Positions 1 through 6,589 of a DNA stretch of 18,505 nt are shown here, in pieces (the first letter of the stretch is position 1; each line of letters starts with the position of its first letter). This stretch comes from Lachnospiraceae bacterium UBA3282 (GTDB lineage Bacteria; Bacillota; Clostridia; Lachnospirales; Lachnospiraceae). The DNA lies in the NCBI GenBank assembly GCA_002361735.1, contig DETS01000075.1, forward strand, positions 1 to 18,505, given 5' to 3'. The notes beneath the pieces are model-generated. The model made no database searches. It was not told the DNA's origin and worked only from the letters and a program-made list of their open reading frames with translations. The position numbers and the translations under genes were made by a program.

Positions 1-55
1 CTACAAAAACTTTACCCTAGCTTTATTTTTAGACAGTGTAATCATAGATGCCGTT

Positions 56-1027
56 TTACCTTCCCTTCGTCCCGCCAACGATTCCCCTGACCAGTAAGAT
101 AACTCCAGCCGCACAGCATCCGATCAACGCCAGCCATCTGATATTACCATCCACCGTATCCACGTTCCATACAAAAGGCTTGAATACGGGAAAGGATTTC
201 TCGACCCCAATCCATCTGTCGACCAGATAGTTGGCAAAGAAGCTGTAAATTCCAATCAGCATCGTACATACACCTGCCTTCAAAAAACCGTTACAGTTTA
301 CATAACGTATCAGCAGGAACGCAAACCATACGAGGAGCAGACACGGAAACGATATCTTCGGCGCAAGGTGCCAAAATGCAGGAACTTTCACATACGCCCC
401 GATCACAAGCATCATCAGGATATACAGGAAAGTATCGACTGCCATCACCGTCAGCCCCTTGTATTGCCCAAGCAGTGACTTAAGTGGCTGATCATATACC
501 GCAAACGGCAAAAAACAGACGGAAAGCCCAAATAAAACCGCCGCTGACACCAGAAAAAACCATGTACCCCGCGTGTAAAAACAAATCACGCCAAACAGCA
601 GAAACAGGCTTGTCGTGAATGTTCCCAATGTCCACAGCACCTTATGATCCGGCATCATCAACGGCACAATGCTTAGAGACGACGCCACAAGCAGAGACGC
701 CAGCACGATAAAGAACCAGTCAAGCGCCGCCCCGGTCGCCAGATTCACAATCAGGCAGACCAGCACCGGAATCATGAAAACGCCCGCGATTGCCGCCCCG
801 ATCACGGCGGACTTCCGCTTAAAAAAGGCTGCCTGCCTATGCAGCACATCCACCGTCTCCATCTCCAAACTGTTCTCCACCTCCTCGTTTTTCATCCGCC
901 GCAGAAGCGTACTGCAATCCTTACAGTCCGTCAAATGTTCCTCCACAAGCCCCCTGCTCTCCTCACTGCAAATCTGATCCGCATACAGCGGCAGTAAATC
1001 CTTTATCACATTACAATTCAGTTTCAT
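56..1027 (-). CDS. Zinc-finger anti-sigma factor, multi-pass membrane protein
   Basis: Predicted to hold its partner sigma factor inactive at the membrane. The N-terminus carries an anti-sigma zinc-finger (zf-HC2) pattern: Cys5, then LLPLY at 11-15, Cys20, and the HxxxCxxC signature His31/Cys35/Cys38. After about 70 cytoplasmic residues come roughly seven hydrophobic segments spread over residues 75-318, ending in a short basic tail. At 323 aa it is much longer than a plain single-pass anti-sigma factor, but this build (short zinc finger plus multi-pass membrane domain) is familiar in Clostridia. Its ATG lies 17 bp inside the end of the upstream ECF sigma gene, so the two are probably translationally coupled. 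The signal sensed by the membrane part cannot be read from the sequence. Confidence 0.85.
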   Translation of the reverse strand: MKLNCNVIKDLLPLYADQICSEESRGLVEEHLTDCKDCSTLLRRMKNEEVENSLEMETVDVLHRQAAFFKRKSAVIGAAIAGVFMIPVLVCLIVNLATGAALDWFFIVLASLLVASSLSIVPLMMPDHKVLWTLGTFTTSLFLLFGVICFYTRGTWFFLVSAAVLFGLSVCFLPFAVYDQPLKSLLGQYKGLTVMAVDTFLYILMMLVIGAYVKVPAFWHLAPKISFPCLLLVWFAFLLIRYVNCNGFLKAGVCTMLIGIYSFFANYLVDRWIGVEKSFPVFKPFVWNVDTVDGNIRWLALIGCCAAGVILLVRGIVGGTKGR

Positions 1028-1514
1028 GAATCCCCATCCTTTCCATCAATTTCAGTTTTGCACGGTGATAGGTGACCCTCGCCCAACTCTCCGTTTTGCC
1101 GCAGATCACGCCGATCTCTCGAAAGGACATTTCGCCGAAAATCCGCAGCTCAAACACCCTGCGATAAGGTTCTTCCAATTCATGCAGCGCCTGATGAATC
1201 TGATAAGAAGTATCCTTGTCTTCCACCTCGCGCGCAACGTCGATGCCGCTGTCTTCGTCCGCATCAGCCGCTAGGGGTGCGGCGCGTTTCGCCTGCCGCC
1301 GCATCTCATCGACAAAGAGATTTCTGGCAATGGAGCAAAGCCATGTGACCGCGTTTGCCTCCCCGCGAAAGGAGGCGCTTGTGGTAAACGCCTTATAGAA
1401 GGTCTCCTGTGTGATCTCCTCCGCGATGTGCGCCTTTCCCGCAAGCGACATGACATAGGAATACACCCGCATATAGTAGGTCTGATACAGTTTTTCAAAT
1501 GCCGCTTTCTCCAC
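1011..1514 (-). CDS. RNA polymerase sigma factor, ECF (sigma-70) family
   Basis: A 167-aa alternative sigma factor that would direct RNA polymerase to stress or envelope promoters. Region 2 spans about residues 8-75 (YQTYYMRVYSYV, then EITQETFYKAF and WLCSIARNLFVDEMRR). Region 4 spans about 105-160 (ELEEPYRRVFELR, MSFREIG, then a recognition helix with SWARVTYHRAKLKL). The start is GTG at 1514, preceded by AGAGGTGA with about 7-base spacing. The gene overlaps the zinc-finger anti-sigma gene by 17 bp, the usual sigma/anti-sigma pairing. A sigma-W-like promoter upstream (1548-1576) suggests it activates itself. The ECF subgroup and target regulon are not determined. Confidence 0.93.
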   Translation of the reverse strand: MEKAAFEKLYQTYYMRVYSYVMSLAGKAHIAEEITQETFYKAFTTSASFRGEANAVTWLCSIARNLFVDEMRRQAKRAAPLAADADEDSGIDVAREVEDKDTSYQIHQALHELEEPYRRVFELRIFGEMSFREIGVICGKTESWARVTYHRAKLKLMERMGIHETEL

Positions 1515-1547
1515 CTGCCGTCACCTCTTCTTCCGTGCTTTCAATGA

Positions 1548-1576
1548 TTAGACGGAGTAACTGCCGTTTCGTTACA
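1548..1576 (-). promoter_or_regulatory. Putative ECF-type autoregulatory promoter
   Basis: On the minus strand, TGTAAC (1576-1571) is followed after exactly 16 bases by CGTCTAA (1554-1548). This matches the -35 'AAC' and -10 'CGT' pattern of ECF promoters (sigma-W type, TGAAAC-N16-CGTA). It would start transcription near 1542, about 28 bases before the GTG of the sigma gene. The match and spacing are seen directly; autoregulation is inferred. Confidence 0.6.
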
Positions 1577-1676
1577 AAATCATTCTAACATTTTTCCGCG
1601 TCTTTTGATAAACTGCTCTGCAATCGCAAATTGCCCAAACGCAAAATGAAGAAACTATGGATATTCTTTCGGAAAA

Positions 1677-1685
1677 TGATATAAT
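1677..1685 (+). promoter_or_regulatory. Extended -10 promoter for the HAD hydrolase gene
   Basis: TGATATAAT at 1677-1685 is an extended -10 element (TGn followed by a perfect TATAAT). No good -35 hexamer lies 16-18 bases upstream, as is usual for extended -10 promoters. Transcription would start near 1692 and run into the hydrolase gene at 1714, whose site GGAGG is at 1700-1704. Confidence 0.5.
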
Positions 1686-1713
1686 TTAGACACCCCATGG
1701 AGGAAAAACCATT

Positions 1714-2493
1714 ATGATGAGTAAAGACACTTATGAGAACGCATTGTCCCAACTTTCCGTATACAGAGATGTGGAACTTCCCAAAATGGTATTGTTTGAT
1801 TATGGACAGACATTGATCGCCGAAAAATTTTTTGACGGCGTTAAGGGAACCGCCGCTGTCTTGCAGTATGCCGTAAAAAACAAATATCATTTGACAGCCG
1901 AGCAGGTGCAGGCTAAAGCAGAGGAAATCAATCGCGAGTTTGGAAGGTTTGATCCCGAAAAAAGGCATCTCTTTCAGATAGAAATACCCAACACCATGTT
2001 TACGCCCTATCTCTATGAATCACTGGGGATTGAAATCGCGCTTAGCAACGCGGAAATTGACACCGTATTCTGGAATGCCGCTGCTCCCGGCACGCCGACA
2101 GAAGGAATCGAAGATTTCCTCCAATATCTGAAAGGCAAAGGCATCCGCACAGGCGTGATCAGCAATATCTGCTATGCGCCGTCCGTCGTGGCAGACCGCA
2201 TCAACAGCCTGCTGCCGGACAATGATTTTGAATTTATCATCACTTCCAGTAATTATATCTTCCGCAAGCCAAATAAGCGGCTCTTTGATCTCGCTTTGGA
2301 AAAGGCGGATCTGCAAGCGGACGAAGTCTGGTATATCGGAGATCAGTATGAATGCGATATCAAAGGCGCCTTAAACGCAGGGCTGTTTCCGGTATGGTAC
2401 ATCGGAGCGATTGATCTGCCTTATAAGGAGGATCGCAGTATTTTGACGGTGACGGATTGGGCGGATTTACGGCGGCAGATAGAAGAATGCTAA
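1714..2493 (+). CDS. HAD-superfamily hydrolase with variant motif I (DYGQT)
   Basis: A 259-aa haloacid-dehalogenase-fold protein, probably a small-molecule phosphatase or relative. Motif I is FDYGQTL, with nucleophile Asp29 and Thr33. Motif II is the Ser of GVISN, motif III the Lys of FRKPNKRLF, and motif IV YIGDQYECDIKGA with two Asp residues. The helical cap sits between motifs I and II. The second Asp of the classical DxDxT, the general acid, is Gly31 here; I recall related DYGxT proteins in Clostridia, so this may be a clade feature rather than damage. The start uses the first of two tandem ATGs after GGAGG. It converges on the FMN-binding gene with a 4-bp overlap of the stop regions. The substrate is unknown. 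Confidence 0.85.
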   Translation: MMSKDTYENALSQLSVYRDVELPKMVLFDYGQTLIAEKFFDGVKGTAAVLQYAVKNKYHLTAEQVQAKAEEINREFGRFDPEKRHLFQIEIPNTMFTPYLYESLGIEIALSNAEIDTVFWNAAAPGTPTEGIEDFLQYLKGKGIRTGVISNICYAPSVVADRINSLLPDNDFEFIITSSNYIFRKPNKRLFDLALEKADLQADEVWYIGDQYECDIKGALNAGLFPVWYIGAIDLPYKEDRSILTVTDWADLRRQIEEC

Positions 2494-2894
2494 TGACAGA
2501 GGGCATTTTCAACCGCCTTCTTAATCACCGTACTGGAATTGGTCGCACCGGACACCGCATCTACGTCAATTTTCTGCTCGGCAACCATTTTTGTGACGAC
2601 CGCTTCCGCCACTTTTCCCCGCTCCTGTTTATGCTCTAAAATACTGATGTCCTCCATCTTTCCATTTTGAACCGTCACTTCCACTTTTGCGTAAATAAAA
2701 TTCACGTCATACTCCCCCACATAAACGCCGTCCGGAAGATCGGAAAGATCCACCTCACCTACGGTCGTCGTCTTTACCGCATTTTGATAATCCGCCACGC
2801 TTTTCAGGTAGACTGCCGTAGGAATCAAAACAATCAATACTATGAATGTGGCGATGCACATAATAATCCTTTTCCCGGAGAATTTTTCTTTCAT
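2490..2894 (-). CDS. Membrane-anchored FMN-binding domain protein, likely flavinylated
   Basis: A 134-aa protein predicted to carry flavin outside the membrane for electron transfer. An N-terminal hydrophobic segment (about residues 9-31) anchors or exports it. The rest fits the FMN_bind domain: GVYVGEYD near 56-63, then VEVTVQNGKMEDI. The motif D112-A-V-S-G-A-T118 matches the DxxSGAT site where ApbE-type flavin transferases attach FMN to threonine, making Thr118 the likely attachment site. I chose ATG at 2894 because the SD AAGGAG lies 8 bases upstream; a TTG two codons earlier would sit too close to it. It lies 58 bp downstream of a tetR gene on the same strand and is probably co-transcribed. 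No flavin transferase or partner reductase is in the window. Confidence 0.82.
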   Translation of the reverse strand: MKEKFSGKRIIMCIATFIVLIVLIPTAVYLKSVADYQNAVKTTTVGEVDLSDLPDGVYVGEYDVNFIYAKVEVTVQNGKMEDISILEHKQERGKVAEAVVTKMVAEQKIDVDAVSGATNSSTVIKKAVENALCH

Positions 2895-2952
2895 TCCCAA
2901 TGCTCCTTATCCGAATTTGTTTTAAGCTCTGCCCAAAACGGCTATTCAAATT

Positions 2953-3585
2953 TTAGTTTACCGCAATGGAACGGTACAGCATGGAAAATCCATACTCCAA
3001 AAACTGCTCTTTCGATAAGCCCATTGCTTTCCCGATATAGGCTTCCTTGTTCGCGGCAAGCCGTATGATTCCCGACAACATTCCCCAGAAGTGAAAGATA
3101 GCAGGCAGCATTTCCAAATCTCCCCGCAGGTCGCCCTTTTCCGTGCCCTCTATTAAAAAATCCTTCAGCTTTTCATTGATTTTCTCCCCGACAAGATAAG
3201 TCTCCTTTTCCTCCGGCAGATAATCGCGGTTCTCAAAGTCAACGTTGATCTTGCCAAGCGCCATCTCAAAATAAAACGGAAACGCCTCCTGATACTGCAC
3301 CAAGCCCTTGCAGATCAGATCGTATCTTGCCCTCGTACTCTCCTGCGCTGCCAGCGCGGAATCGATGCAGTCATAGAGTTTCTTCATGCTGCCAAGCACC
3401 AAAATGCTGACGATCTCCTCCTTATTCTCAAAATATACATACAGCGTCGCCTTGCTGTACCCGGCAGCCTTCGCGATATCGTCCATGGAAGTGGCGGCGA
3501 TCCCCTTTTCCAGAAACAAGGCGGACGCAGCGGCGGCGATATTTTCACGGTGAACGCTTGGCGGTTCTTTTTTTCTTCTGCCCAT
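2953..3585 (-). CDS. TetR/AcrR-family transcriptional regulator
   Basis: A 210-aa one-component repressor. The N-terminal helix-turn-helix covers about residues 10-56 (ALFLEKGIAATSMDDIAKAAGYSK then ATLYVYFENKEEI, typical of the family). The C-terminal ligand domain is variable, so the inducer cannot be guessed. The ATG at 3585 is preferred over an in-frame ATG nine codons upstream because GAAAGGGAAAG lies just before it. The gene has its own perfect-consensus promoter with an overlapping palindrome, implying autorepression. The FMN-binding protein follows on the same strand and the alpha/beta hydrolase diverges from it; either could be its target. Confidence 0.9.
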   Translation of the reverse strand: MGRRKKEPPSVHRENIAAAASALFLEKGIAATSMDDIAKAAGYSKATLYVYFENKEEIVSILVLGSMKKLYDCIDSALAAQESTRARYDLICKGLVQYQEAFPFYFEMALGKINVDFENRDYLPEEKETYLVGEKINEKLKDFLIEGTEKGDLRGDLEMLPAIFHFWGMLSGIIRLAANKEAYIGKAMGLSKEQFLEYGFSMLYRSIAVN

Positions 3586-3639
3586 TTGCTTTCCCTTTCG
3601 CAAATATTCCATTTTTAAACACTTTTTCCATATCGCAAC

Positions 3640-3686
3640 AATTAAACTCGCAGTTCAATTATATAAAATGTATTTTCATGTGTCAA
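3640..3686 (-). promoter_or_regulatory. Perfect sigma-A promoter with overlapping palindromic operator
   Basis: The minus strand has TTGACA (3686-3681), a 17-base spacer and TATAAT (3663-3658), a perfect consensus. A 21-bp palindrome at 3640-3660 has 9-base arms (AATTAAACT and AGTTCAATT) around CGC, with one mismatched pair. It overlaps the -10 element and start site, where a repressor would block initiation. It lies about 55 bases upstream of the tetR start, so TetR autorepression is the simplest reading. Confidence 0.72.
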
Positions 3687-3803
3687 TAGGGAAATGAACG
3701 ATAGACTTAGTGTATTGATTTTGATAGAATAGAAAATGAAATTTTGAATGAATCTCTTCCCGACGCGTGCCTTCGCAAAAACTGCTCCGGCATGGAGGTA
3801 AGA

Positions 3804-4652
3804 ATGAAACATAACATTAAAATCGCATCTCATTCCGATCAATTGCAGTGGTTATACTCGCAGGATGTAGAATATTATGATTACGGTGACTGCAAACGGC
3901 ACTTACAGATCATCTTCCCATACAGACCCCAAATGAAAGGAGACGAAAAGTATCCGCTCCTCCTGTTTATCCCCGGTTCCGCCTGGCATAAGCAGGAAAT
4001 GTACAATGATATTCCGCAGTATTCACTTCTTGCCAAACGGGGATTTGTGTTTGCCGCGATGGAATATCGGGAGTCCGATCTTGCAACTTTTCCGGCTCAA
4101 ATTGAAGATGTATCCAATGCCCTAAATTTTATTCCAAAGATTGCTGAAACTTTTCATATTGATACCAACAAAATTTTTCTTATGGGTAATTCTTCGGGGG
4201 CGCATATTACTATGATGTCAATCCTTTTTAACGCGCATGGCTTATGTAATACATTACCGAATATCTCCGGTGTTATTTGTGAAAGCGGTTCAACGGATTT
4301 GCTCCTATGCGCAAAAGAAGCGCTGCCCCCGTGGATGAAAATTCGTCCGTCCGCCGTACTGCTTGGTGTTGATCAAATTGAAGGTCATGAGGAACTCGCC
4401 AAAAAGGCTTCCTGCTCCATGTATATTTCAGAAAGCATTGAACTTCCGCCAATCTTGCTGATACACAGTGAATATGATCCGATCGTTTCCGTGGAAAACA
4501 GCAGAACGCTATACGAAAAGCTCATTGCTTCCCGGCATAATGCCGTTTACTATGAACTTGCAGAAAATGATGCGCATGGAGGAGCGTTCTACTATGATAG
4601 TGAAATATTGGACATCATTCAGGAATTTTGCAGAAATTGTCTATCCTGCTAG
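3804..4652 (+). CDS. Alpha/beta hydrolase (BD-FAE/esterase-like)
   Basis: A 282-aa predicted cytoplasmic esterase or lipase-like enzyme with no signal peptide. The nucleophile elbow G128-N-S130-S-G132 gives catalytic Ser130. Asp225 in HSEYDPIV and His258 in NDAHGG complete the triad. The oxyanion loop reads FIPGSAW (about 55-61) where relatives often have HGGG. YRESDLATFPAQIEDV near 88-103 is typical of the carbohydrate-esterase-like branch. The ATG at 3804 is chosen because GGAGG lies 6 bases upstream; an earlier in-frame ATG at 3744 has no ribosome site. It is divergent from tetR, with a 218-bp intergenic region. It looks somewhat more AT-rich than its neighbours. The substrate is unknown. 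Confidence 0.85.
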   Translation: MKHNIKIASHSDQLQWLYSQDVEYYDYGDCKRHLQIIFPYRPQMKGDEKYPLLLFIPGSAWHKQEMYNDIPQYSLLAKRGFVFAAMEYRESDLATFPAQIEDVSNALNFIPKIAETFHIDTNKIFLMGNSSGAHITMMSILFNAHGLCNTLPNISGVICESGSTDLLLCAKEALPPWMKIRPSAVLLGVDQIEGHEELAKKASCSMYISESIELPPILLIHSEYDPIVSVENSRTLYEKLIASRHNAVYYELAENDAHGGAFYYDSEILDIIQEFCRNCLSC

Positions 4653-4694
4653 GCACCGCCCATACAAATGAAAAGAAAAAGGGGAACAAAAGAA

Positions 4695-5225
4695 ATGATT
4701 GAAAACAGAAATGTAAATATTATAACGGAAGCGGACGGTAAAAAGTTAGTCTTGATCAATGATATCTGTTTTAAGGCAAAAGTGCGGGATGACTGGACTG
4801 CTGTCGAAGAGTATCTGAAAGCGTATATCGGGGATTTTTATGAAATTGAGGAAACCTCTGGAAAAATATATATTTCGGCAGATTTTCCCGATGAATATGC
4901 AAGTTCAGAAAGCCGTATCGCCTTAAAAGGCGCAGTGGCAAAGGCTAAGGCAAATGCTGCGCAGGCTGTTCCTGAACTTATACGGATAGCAACTAATCCA
5001 AAACATGAAGCAAACCGGAAAGAAAAGCACAAAACAGATGCGGTATATGGATGGTATCGCTACAACATCAGATTTTCATTGCCTGTATATGATGACAAAA
5101 CGGGAAAAATAGCAAGATATAATATTTATTCAGCAAATATGCTTGTCCGTCATGCGAATGATGGCAGGAAATATCTGTATGATATTCTGACAGTAAAAAA
5201 AGAAACGAGCAGCCCGCTTGAGTGA
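4695..5225 (+). CDS. Small protein resembling an LPD3/PBECR-type polyvalent-protein domain
   Basis: A 176-aa soluble protein. Its second half (GWYRYNIRFSLPVYD near 117-131, then RYNIYSANMLVRHANDG and KYLYDILTVKKE) resembles, from memory, a domain found within very large polyvalent proteins of clostridial phages and conjugative elements (LPD3 or the Barnase-EndoU-ColicinE5/D-RelE-like nuclease group). The middle (AKAKANAAQAVPELIRIATNPKHEANRKEKH) also resembles those proteins. Here it stands alone, without the helicase, methylase or protease modules that usually accompany it. ATG 4695 is taken because AGGGGA precedes it; an in-frame ATG at 4668 lacks a site. It may be a remnant of a lost element, a stand-alone effector or nuclease, or a conserved protein of another function. 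No catalytic residues can be assigned with confidence. Confidence 0.5.
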   Translation: MIENRNVNIITEADGKKLVLINDICFKAKVRDDWTAVEEYLKAYIGDFYEIEETSGKIYISADFPDEYASSESRIALKGAVAKAKANAAQAVPELIRIATNPKHEANRKEKHKTDAVYGWYRYNIRFSLPVYDDKTGKIARYNIYSANMLVRHANDGRKYLYDILTVKKETSSPLE

Positions 5226-5260
5226 AACACTGTACGGTGAAAACCCATTTCTTACTGTTT

Positions 5261-5289
5261 ATAATATGCTATTTCTCCCGCCCTGTCAA
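5261..5289 (-). promoter_or_regulatory. Candidate antisense promoter behind the LPD3-like gene
   Basis: The minus strand has TTGACA (5289-5284), a 17-base spacer and TATTAT (5266-5261), a near-consensus sigma-A promoter. Transcription would begin near 5254 and run leftward into the 3' end of the plus-strand gene ending at 5225, giving antisense RNA. No minus-strand gene lies below it. It may be a relic of a deleted gene. The surrounding 5226-5400 gap holds no other recognisable feature, only a partly repeated GAAAACCCA(A/T)TTC at 5239-5251 and again near 5310. Confidence 0.4.
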
Positions 5290-5400
5290 TCCCCATTTTT
5301 AAGAAGAAATGAAAACCCAATTCGCCCGCCGTACAGGACGCATGCTGTAAATAGCAAGATTCCACATGCGCCCCGTTTATAAATCCTTAAATTTGTGCCA

Positions 5401-5946
5401 TCAGGATTCCACCAACTGTAGTTTTCTCAAAGTTGTGACCACCGGCTTATAGATCAAAAACGTAATCCCTGCGTTCAACCCGCCCTTTAAGAGATTGAAC
5501 GGCAGAAACGCCGTCAGCAAAAGCGCCTCCACCGCCTCCCGCGGATAGCCCATATAAATCGGGGCAACCAGCCAATTCCAGAGCATCATCACCGCAATCT
5601 GACACGTCATCCCACAGGCAAGCGCCTTTACAGCGCCAGACTTCGTGCGATGCCTTTTATAGAAAAAGGCTGAAGTACACGCAAAGGAGCAGCTCGAAAG
5701 AATATTCATCGTGCACCCCCAGAGTCCCGTGCTGCTGACGGTGATCATCTCCACCACTGAAACAATGACCGCCATGGTCAATGAAGTGAGCGGACCGAAA
5801 ATCAGACCGCCGATCACGATCACCACATCCTTCGGGTCGTACTTTAAAAAAAGTACAACGGGAATGCGCCCGACTGCCACCGCAATGTACGCAAGCGCAC
5901 ACAACATCCCTACTGTTGTCAGTTTCTTTGTCCTGCTGTTTTTCAT
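5401..5946 (-). CDS. ribU: Riboflavin ECF transporter substrate-binding (S) component
   Basis: A 181-aa membrane protein with about six hydrophobic helices, predicted to bind riboflavin and work with a shared energizing module (EcfA/A'/T) encoded elsewhere. The N-terminus (KKLTTVGMLCALAYIA) and the stretch LKYDPKDVVIVIGGLIFGP (about 34-52) are typical of RibU-type S components, as are the TGLWGCTMNILSS and AFLPFNLLKGGLNA regions. The length matches the family. SD AGGAGG (5960-5955) sits 8 bases before the ATG. It has its own strong promoter and a structured leader. Riboflavin specificity rests on overall resemblance; another vitamin is possible. Confidence 0.78.
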   Translation of the reverse strand: MKNSRTKKLTTVGMLCALAYIAVAVGRIPVVLFLKYDPKDVVIVIGGLIFGPLTSLTMAVIVSVVEMITVSSTGLWGCTMNILSSCSFACTSAFFYKRHRTKSGAVKALACGMTCQIAVMMLWNWLVAPIYMGYPREAVEALLLTAFLPFNLLKGGLNAGITFLIYKPVVTTLRKLQLVES

Positions 5947-6045
5947 TTGTAATTCCTCCTAAAATAAATTAACACCTGAAAGTACCGCTGCCTTTCAGGT
6001 GTTATGATTTTAGGTGTACCGAAAATGCCATCAGAGCAAGTTGTT
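5947..6045 (-). promoter_or_regulatory. Structured ribU 5' leader, possible translational switch
   Basis: Reading the minus strand, a perfect 12-bp hairpin has arms AACACCTGAAAG (6003-5992) and CTTTCAGGTGTT (5982-5971) around a 9-base loop. An enclosing 8-bp stem pairs CCTAAAAT (6014-6007) with ATTTTAGG (5965-5958), which takes in the first three bases of the SD. A second copy of the 5' arm, ACACCTAAAA (6017-6008), can pair 9 of 10 with the same 3' arm, which would free the SD. The pairings are seen directly; switching is inferred. No FMN riboswitch signature is recognisable. The hairpin alone could also be an attenuator, but its T-tract is poor (AATTTATTTT). Confidence 0.45.
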
Positions 6046-6051
6046 TGACAA

Positions 6052-6079
6052 AGTATATCATGGGAAAAAGCAATGTCAA
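6052..6079 (-). promoter_or_regulatory. Strong extended -10 sigma-A promoter for ribU
   Basis: The minus strand has TTGACA (6079-6074), a 16-base spacer and TATACT (6057-6052), with TGA directly before the -10 (extended -10). Transcription would start near 6045, leaving a leader of about 99 bases. The -35 lies just 4 bases beyond the stop codon of the upstream acetyltransferase gene, so ribU is likely its own unit. Confidence 0.7.
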
Positions 6080-6082
6080 TCG

Positions 6083-6526
6083 CTACCCATTAAACGCCGT
6101 GATATTCGCCTCATTGAGCGTAAAATCATAGTAGTTTAGATCCTCACGCTTCGTCCAGCCAATTTGTTTCCAAAAGGCGTTTCCGACGTCGTTTTTCGTA
6201 AAGGCAATCAGCGACACTTTGTTGATCTGCTCTGCCTTCAAAGCCTCCATACAAAACACCACCATCGCTTTCCCAATCCCCCGCATGCGGTACGCCTCCG
6301 CCACGCAAACATGGTAAAGGCAGCCCCGCCTGCCGTCATGCCCGCAAAGGATCGCGCCCACGATCCTGCCATCCTCCACCGCCACCACGCTGGTGTCGGG
6401 ATTCCTCAAAAGAAAGCGCGCCACGCCCTCCCTGGAATCGTCAATGCTCCTGATGGCGAAGCCCTTGATCGACATCCAAAGCGCCTTCACACCGTCATAA
6501 TCTTCTATCGTCATTTTTCGTATCAT
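6083..6526 (-). CDS. GNAT-family N-acetyltransferase
   Basis: A 147-aa acetyl-CoA-dependent acyltransferase. The acetyl-CoA binding motif A is visible as HVCVAEAYRMRGIGKAMV, with the R-x-x-G-x-G/A core at residues 80-85. Upstream are VVAVEDGRIVGAIL (beta hairpin) and downstream KVSLIAFTKNDVGNAFWKQIGW, the usual C-terminal 'NxxAxxFWxxxGF' region. ATG 6526 follows CGGAGA by 7 bases; an in-frame ATG 12 codons upstream has no such site. The substrate is unknown. It lies 63 bp downstream of the YbaK-like gene on the same strand. Confidence 0.85.
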   Translation of the reverse strand: MIRKMTIEDYDGVKALWMSIKGFAIRSIDDSREGVARFLLRNPDTSVVAVEDGRIVGAILCGHDGRRGCLYHVCVAEAYRMRGIGKAMVVFCMEALKAEQINKVSLIAFTKNDVGNAFWKQIGWTKREDLNYYDFTLNEANITAFNG

Positions 6527-6589
6527 CTGTGTTCTCCGTTTCTTCAACATTATGTAAACCAATGCAGCGTTTGTGTTTTTGTCAATATG

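Noticed and set aside
1..55. Terminator after the left anti-sigma gene
   Set aside because: Only 55 bases are available and no stem with T-tract is visible.
1585..1968. 127-aa open frame on the minus strand over the HAD gene start
   Set aside because: It covers the promoter and N-terminus of the HAD gene, lacks a Shine-Dalgarno and shows no family resemblance.
5947..6045. FMN (RFN) riboswitch before ribU
   Set aside because: The conserved FMN aptamer blocks are not recognisable and the leader is too short; the repeated-arm structure is a better description.
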